DNA of 64,000 bases from Cladocopium goreaui (Eukaryota > Sar > Dinophyceae > Suessiales > Symbiodiniaceae): assembly GCA_947184155.2 (NCBI GenBank), contig CAMXCT020000278.1, positions 179,949-243,948 on the forward strand, written 5' to 3'. The position numbers and the translations under genes were made by a program. A model generated the notes under the pieces. The model was not told where the DNA came from, did not search any database, and saw only the letters and a program-made list of their open reading frames with translations. Positions 58,470 to 64,000 of the stretch are shown piece after piece. Numbering within the stretch: the stretch's first letter is position 1; every line of letters starts with the position of its first letter.

Positions 58470-61400
58470 GCCGCCTGGTTGTTGGAGATGGGCTGAGACT
58501 TGGGGATGGGTAGGTTGTTGATGGTTCTTGTAGCCTGGAAATCTGTTGAAAAAAGGCCAAAACAGAAACCTGTTTGGTTGTGTTTTGTTGATGTTGACTG
58601 GGACATTAGCGGTGCTGCTTTTCGAGATTTGTTTGAGTGCTCGCAGAATCACAAAGAATTGGGAGCGTCGCAATTTGGCTTCAATGAAGTTTCGAGCTAT
58701 TGCAGTAATCCCAATTATATATATTCTTGTTGAAGACTAGAACTCTGGTATCTATAAATGTATTTCATTCAATTTCCGGTACTTCTCAGCGGCAGATAAG
58801 GTCCTCATCCATGTCCCCGGTCCATCTCCGAGGAAGGAGCACCCTGACGTCAGCCAGCTGCCGGATGCCAAGCAGCGATGGCAGGAGTTATCGGCCGCCT
58901 ACGATGTGCTGAACGATCCGGCAGCTCGCAGTTTTGAGCGGTTTTTTTTTGGAGTTTTGGGATAGCCACCAGGATGGAGGGTTGAAGCAAAACTGGTTGG
59001 TCAGTTGGTTTGGAACCATGGAATTTTATGACTTTCCATATGTTGGGAATAATATGGAATAATCATCCCAACCGGCTAAACAGAAACTAACCAAAGCACA
59101 ATTCCAATTGAATCATCATGGACTGAGGATGTAAGCTAAATTATAAACGATGAAGAATGGATGTGCCATGTTACAGTACCGATATATCAAGTAAGGTCGA
59201 ATGGAGGTAGGAGCCAACAAAACATGCAGGTCTTTACAAATGTTTGTGGCAGGTCATGTGCTGTGCTGATCCTACCATGGTGGTCACTAATCTTCTGGTT
59301 GGTGGTTTGGAACATGAATTTTATGTTTCCGTATATTGGGAACAGTAACCCCAACTGAGTTTCATATTTTTCAGAGGGGTATAGAAACCACCAACCAGTC
59401 TGAATTTGATTTAATTTGCGGTTCTCCTTGGCTAGAATTTGTGGTTCCCGGTGCTCTTAGGTTTTGTTGGTGCCATAAGAGGAGAGAGATCACCTACCCA
59501 TTCCATGCTTAGTGACTCATGCACTAAGCACTAGGTAGTCTGCAGATGGGCTTGGAATGTGCCTGGAAATGTGTTAAGATCAGACCCCAGCTGCCATGAA
59601 ACTTATCCCGAAAAGCCGGGCGGCCCTGGTCGGTTTTGGCTCAAAATCACTGGAGTTCAGCACACGTCTGGGATGATCTTGCCGTTCCTTCACCATCGAT
59701 GAAGATTCGGAAGATTTGAATCAGCAAACTACTGTTCCCATCGTATTCCAAAGAATTGGCCCACTATCAGTTGGTTAAATCCGCATGTTTGATGGTTATA
59801 GTATGTTATAGTACTATACATTCCCATCATTTTTTCATGGTTAAATCACCTGAACAATCCCTCGTTTTGATGCTGAAAAATCCTCAGTAACGGGTGGCTC
59901 GGCTCGGCTCAGGAGAAACTGAAAGGTTGGGAGCGCGCCCAGCGAGGAGCCCGCAGCTCCAGCTCTGGAGCACGAAGGACGAGAAGTGCCTTGCCATGGT
60001 TTTAGGACTATTGCATGATGATGCATGATGTAATTGTGTATAATATATATATTATATATATTATATTTATATATTATATGTAATTATATTATATATATAT
60101 AATAAGTTGATATAAGTTTTGATCTTGACCAGGACCAGCATCTTGAGACCTCGCATCCGGTTAAAGCTTTGACGAACCCCTTTTTCGATGGCCCGAAACG
60201 CAGGTGCCTCAAGGAACTACGACGGACGCTGGAGAAGAACGCAGGAGCTGGAAGAGCAGACGCTGGACAGGAGGGTTATCCCATTTATAAATCTCCAGTA
60301 AGGGGTTTAATAATCCATGATAATCCTGATGGTGTTTCAATGTGTTTAATAATCCATAATCCTGCTTAGTAATTAAGTCGTATAAGTGGGCATTCCATTT
60401 ATGAATGGGGTGCTCAAGATGGCTAATTAAAGCCTGTTTAGGCACATGAAGGTATTGTTTTTCCTGGGAAGGGGTGCTTTCTTTATCTTTCTTTTTTTGT
60501 TGGTGAAGGGTGAGTCGTCAGTTGGTTCAACGTTCTTTTTGAATCTTTTTGATGTTTCTTTATTTTACTAGACATCTCTGAGCTGATTTCTCCCAAAGCT
60601 GGGCTAGAAATGTCACTATTTTTGTCTCTATACTTCGAGTTCAAGGCAACTTACATTACATTACATACATTACCCTCTGGTAAACTAACATAGCTATTGA
60701 AAATGGCCATTTATAGTTGATTTTCCCATTAAAAATGGTGATTTTCCATAGTTATGTTAGTTTACCAGAGGGTACATGCCATAACATATCAGGCAACATT
60801 CAGCTTTCCACCTCAGGTACGACGCTGGCGGGGATAGCTTTGGTGCTATCTTCAGTGACTTCTTCGACAGCTTGGCTGAAACAGTGCCTTGGCGTAGCCT
60901 CATTGCTGTGTATGTTTCAACAGAAATTATCAACAATTATCAATTGATATTGATCCATAATAGTGTATTCATTTAATACAATTCAATATCAAATAATTTG
61001 AAACATATCCTGAAATTATCGATGATGGGAAGTCGTGGAAGACTTCATCACCGGCAACAGGCCGATGGCTCGGAATCTCGCGTACGACGTGCTACTCGTG
61101 CCGGAGGTGGTGTGGTTGTGAAAGTCGACGTGCCAATGCATGCTGTCCTTGCACACAGGAAAAAGACACAAAGATTAAACACAGAGGAATGAATCAAGAT
61201 GAACGAGAATATGTTTGATAACAGGTTGACATTTTGTGCCAGTTCCACTTTAGTTATCTTTAGTTGATTTTGTTTTTGCCATGTGTTTTTGAGAAATCTG
61301 CACTTGGCTCAGCAGGTATGCTCTTGGAGGATCTGCTGGAATTTCTGGAGAGGGGCCTGGGCGAAGATGCCACCGGCCGAAGCCGTGGCTCCCGCTCCTG

Positions 61401-62421
61401 GGCGCAAGCTTGACAAAGCTGCTGGAAGCTGGTGAATCAGCACGCTTTACTGTCAATGATTTTATAGAAGGTTAAAATTATGTATGTATATATATATATT
61501 ATATATAATATATATATATAGTACGTATGCATATTATACATCCTCTACATGTATCCTTTGGTTTGTTAAAAATGTTCCATGGATTTGCAGATGCAACACG
61601 ATATTGCTATCCAATGTGTAAGAGATATGTGCGTTACTGAAGGAATCGGTTCACACCCCAGAAGGAATAGAACCCGACGGAATAAACCAATCTCTAGCAA
61701 GCTTCGTGCAAGGATGTTAGATTTGAGAACCTCGCCATAAGCCCTATTTAGTTGTTTTTCTCTCATGTGATGTCCAGTTGGGATGCGTGTAAAGTTTCTC
61801 GGATCTACCATCAACGACTGATTTTTGATGTTCTTCATTGCTGCTTTCATCAAGGCTCAAGTCCGTTCGCTGGCAGCAACCCCGCGGGGGAGCTTGAAGA
61901 AGCCAAGTTGGAGTTCAAGACCATGCAAAGTCGTGATGAGGCTGGTTCAAGTATAAGTACCAATAATTGACCTTCAATCAAGCCACAAGAATTGGGAGGT
62001 TGCGCCAGCCCCATAATTACCCATATAATTATTCATGTTATTTGTGGAGCATTGTTTTGGATTCTAGAGACTTGCCCTGCCAAGCATCAAATAGGCAAAT
62101 CATGCTGCTGACAGTATATCCCCACAATTTGTTGTGATATCCCCACAAGCCACAAGTCTTGGTGATCCTCAGCTGTGCTGATAGGTCCTTGCTGCTGAAG
62201 CCAATGCTTGGGAGCGGAAGAGTGACCTTTGTCGCGACAGTGGTGACAAGACTGGAGAGTTGGATGCCATGCAACGAAACTTGGCGATCTCAAGCAATTT
62301 TTTTAAAAGGCTGAGTGGTTTGTCCCATTCTTTCCCCCGTGTTTTGCTTGCAGTTCTCGTTCTTTTCAGTGTCTGTTTCTTGATTTTCTTGGTGAGACTC
62401 CTTGACACGGCATGCAAATAG
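58318..62421 (+). CDS. J-domain (DnaJ-type) co-chaperone with coiled coil and C-terminal membrane anchor
   Basis: Start ATG 58318. Exon 58318-58469 gives helices I-II (TPWEILGVAPGAS, AEIKKAYRRKAL). Exon 58833-58940 gives the HPD loop and helix III (EHPDVS, RWQELSAAYDVLNDPAAR). Later exons: 59888-59998 (AQEKLKGWERAQRGARSSSS), which joins in phase to 58940; 60204-60270 (YDGRWRRTQELEEQTLD); 60817-60907 (GDSFGAIFSDFFDSLAETV), in phase with 60270; about 61316-61413 (LLEDLLEFLERGLGEDA); 61855-61940 (AGELEEAKLEFKTMQSRDE); 62185-62421 (DKTGELDAMQRNLAISS, then VLLAVLVLFSVCFLIFLVRL, stop). The HPD triad stimulates Hsp70 ATPase. There is no Gly/Phe stretch or Cys-rich zinc domain, so this is a type III J-protein, probably tail-anchored in a membrane. 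Several junctions need GC or GA donors. One or two exons between 60.0 and 61.3 kb remain unplaced. Confidence 0.75.
58833..58940 (+). CDS. J-domain exon 2 (HPD loop and helix III)
   Basis: After the acceptor TCTCCGAG. Encodes KEHPDVSQLPDAKQRWQEL then SAAYDVLNDPAAR, matching J-domain helix III (F.E...AY.VL.DP..R). It ends at a GT donor within a run of T. Confidence 0.85.
58985..59094 (+). mobile_element. Family B-like diverged element
   Basis: AACTGGTTGGTCAGTTGGTTTGGAACC at the left (given here only as a landmark by its first bases CTGGTTGGTCAG) and CCAACCGGCTAAACAG toward the right. Lies in the J-protein intron 58941-59887. Confidence 0.45.
59295..59398 (+). mobile_element. Family B hairpin element, copy 3
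   Basis: CTGGTTGGTGGTTTGGAACA to AGAAACCACCAACCAG, with the shared internal CATATTTTTCAGAGGGGT. Inside the J-protein intron 58941-59887. Confidence 0.85.
60036..60106. repeat. AT microsatellite
   Basis: About 70 bp of TATATTATAT-type repeat in a J-protein intron. A similar tract lies at 61478-61525. Confidence 0.9.
60671..60774 (-). mobile_element. Family A hairpin element, copy 6 (opposite orientation)
   Basis: Arms TACCCTCTGGTAAACTAACA and TGTTAGTTTACCAGAGGGTA are perfect complements. The interior (CATTAAAAATGGTGATTTTCC) is the complement of the other copies. Inside the J-protein intron 60271-60816. Confidence 0.95.
62185..62421 (+). CDS. J-protein terminal exon with transmembrane tail
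   Basis: Starts after CTGATAG and is exactly 78 codons to TAG (62419-62421). It encodes a polar helix (VLAAEANAWERKSDLCRDSG) and then RVLLAVLVLFSVCFLIFLVR, a single membrane span close to the C-terminus. Joins in phase 0 to 61940 if the donor there is GC (GCTGGT). Confidence 0.75.
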   Translation, partial: VLAAEANAWERKSDLCRDSGDKTGELDAMQRNLAISSNFFKRLSGLSHSFPRVLLAVLVLFSVCFLIFLVRLLDTACK

Positions 62422-62524
62422 ATGCAAATAGCTGAGTATTAGCTGAGTGGCTTGGGTGCATAGCTCTCAACACCGGTTGCCAAGCATTTGAAGTCAAAAT
62501 CCGACATCGAGTGACTCAGTTACC

Positions 62525-63130
62525 ACATGTTACCACCAAGGGCTCTTTGACACCAGAGAGCGCCGGAAGACCATCCGACGAAGACTGCTCAGCATTCAAG
62601 AGCGGAAGCCTGGCTTCTGGATTGAGGGGACGAAGATTACAAAGTGATTTATTACTTTTCTATCTTTTCTTGAATTTCTTGTTCTTGCCCCCTCTGTATC
62701 GATGAGTAAATTCCAGGAGTTTTACCTTCTTTGGACTGGGCCGCGGCCACCTGCCAGGATCGAATATTTGGAGAAGGTGCTCTTCGAATTTCAACGAAAG
62801 CAAGCTGCCAAAACTGCTACAACTGGGATCCATGGCAGCAGTTCACTGCTGGAAAGCTCATTTGGGGCGAAAGAGATTGGGAGATGCATGGTGTCAAAAA
62901 ACAGTTGCAGATATTTGCAGGTAAGTCTACAGGTCATAGGTGGTTCACACGCAATGGGCCTTCAACGCTGACCAACCTTGTACTGTAAATGTTGCTTTCT
63001 TTCCACCGTCAATCCTTGGCATCGGGCAGCTGATACTGAGGTCTACCTCTGGCACAGCTGGTGCCAGGGAGAGCTCATCCACGTCGAAGCGAGCACCAAG
63101 CTTTGATGCGGACCAGGTGCAGACATGCAT
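62525..63130 (+). CDS. Unrecognised gene, Trp/Cys-rich exons (3' end not seen)
   Basis: Exons: about 62525-62651 (TRERRKTIRRRLLSIQERK, ending TGA or a donor); 62731-62921 (STKASCQNCYNWDPWQQF, then KLIWGERDWEMHGVKKQL, donor GTAAGT); about 63038-63115, where two frames compete (EVYLWHSWCQGELIHVEAS and ARESSSTSKRAPSFDADQ, the latter ending at GTGCAG). The middle exon is open in three frames, and the Trp-rich one is preferred because it fits the Trp-rich reading of the next exon. The gene probably starts near or before 62.5 kb. Function unknown. Confidence 0.4.
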
Positions 63131-63189
63131 TTTTAGCGTTAGTCTGAAATGGGCGATGTACCCCCGAAATGAGCATCATTGCATATATT

Positions 63190-64000
63190 GAGTGGGGAAA
63201 GGAAGATTATATGACATTGATTAACCAATGGATTTGGGGGAACCTATTTTCAGACAAACCCATATGATGCCATTGGATCTCTAGTCTTTAAATATCTTTA
63301 AAACGTGTTTTCACTGCAATATAGTGTGGACCCTTCCGTCTGCGGATGTCTAAGTAATTTAAGAAGGGTCAGGGCAGCACGTGATCAGCACATGCTGCAA
63401 TTTTGATGCAATTTTATTGATTGGGAAACACCATCTATGTCATGATGGGATGACGCCAGGCTCTTGCAGAGCTGAAAAGGCAGAAAGGCAAACGCTGAAG
63501 AATTGGAAGGGATAAACTCCTCCCAATCCAGACCTTTGGCAGAAACCACGATAATTGATTCAAACGCTAAAAAAGGAAATGTTCCTAAATATATTCTATC
63601 AAAATATTATTTTATTTGGTAATATATAATACAATATGATATATATATATGATCGTATATGCATTGACATATGTATATATATATTTATCCATGATGATAA
63701 GTACACATAACGCATATATAGCATTATATAATTGATATTAGGTTGATATTAGTTAATTCAGGAAAATAAATTTGTGGTTTTATTAATAAAATATCTCGAG
63801 AATTTTGATTTTTTTTGGGACGAGGAAGGAATCCGAAATATATATGATGTTTATCGAAATATTATTTTTCTTAAAATATATCGAAATAAAATATTATATA
63901 TTTAAATATAATTAAATTATTTTAAAATTATTTTTTAAAGGATAGTTTGGCCGGCAAAAAATCTAGGTTTTTAAGATGTATATTGTTGTTTTGACGGTTT
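63190..64000. other. AT-rich, no gene seen
   Basis: Apart from a short patch at about 63450-63495 (RQALAELKRQKGKR) there is no coding signal. From 63590 on the sequence is strongly AT-rich with TATATA runs. Confidence 0.6.

Noticed and set aside
1-64000. tRNA, rRNA or snRNA genes
   Set aside because: No cloverleaf, rRNA core motif or U-RNA signature recognised by eye; a covariance-model scan would be decisive.

Overview
The window looks like nuclear DNA of a dinoflagellate, probably Symbiodiniaceae. The reasons are: all well-supported coding sequence lies on the + strand, as expected of a unidirectional gene array; genes are broken into many short exons of about 50-250 nt; several introns must use GC or GA instead of GT at the 5' splice site; and introns are filled with hairpin elements, microsatellites and satellites. 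There are no operons and no ribosome binding sites. I recognise no rRNA, tRNA or CRISPR. Exons were found by reading all frames, splice sites and phase by eye. Gene limits are therefore approximate, and adjacent models could be merged or split.

Layout. 1-3136: an apparently intronless ORF carrying a Tpt1/KptA-like RNA 2'-phosphotransferase domain interrupted by a frameshift. 4.5-6.3 kb: a small unrecognised multi-exon gene. 7.2-15.4 kb: a long beta-rich multi-exon gene, perhaps Vps13-like. 16.0-23.9 kb: an RNI-type leucine-rich-repeat gene with about one repeat per exon, followed at 24.2-29.3 kb by exons for a low-complexity, Ser/Arg/Glu-rich protein that may be its C-terminus. 29.9-35 kb: a coiled-coil protein. 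36.9-44.0 kb: a gene with DUF4116-like segments and a C-terminal membrane anchor. 44.3-47.3 kb and 47.5-52.2 kb: two models, the second with two tandem paralogous Cys/His zinc modules. 52.3-56.3 kb: an unrecognised gene with a 1-kb decanucleotide satellite in an intron. 58.3-62.4 kb: a J-domain (DnaJ-type) protein ending in a transmembrane segment. 62.5-63.1 kb: the start or middle of a Trp/Cys-rich gene. 63.2-64.0 kb: AT-rich, no gene seen.

The strongest results come from homology inside the window. The two zinc modules at 49.6-51.8 kb match at 30 of 40 positions only if three introns with GA-AG, GC-AG and GC-AG ends are removed. The J-domain becomes complete only if a GC-AG intron is removed. 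Three recurrent hairpin families lie mostly between exons. Family B ends in CTGGTTGG...CCAACCAG, so it supplies GT and AG at its own ends, which makes it a candidate intron-generating element.
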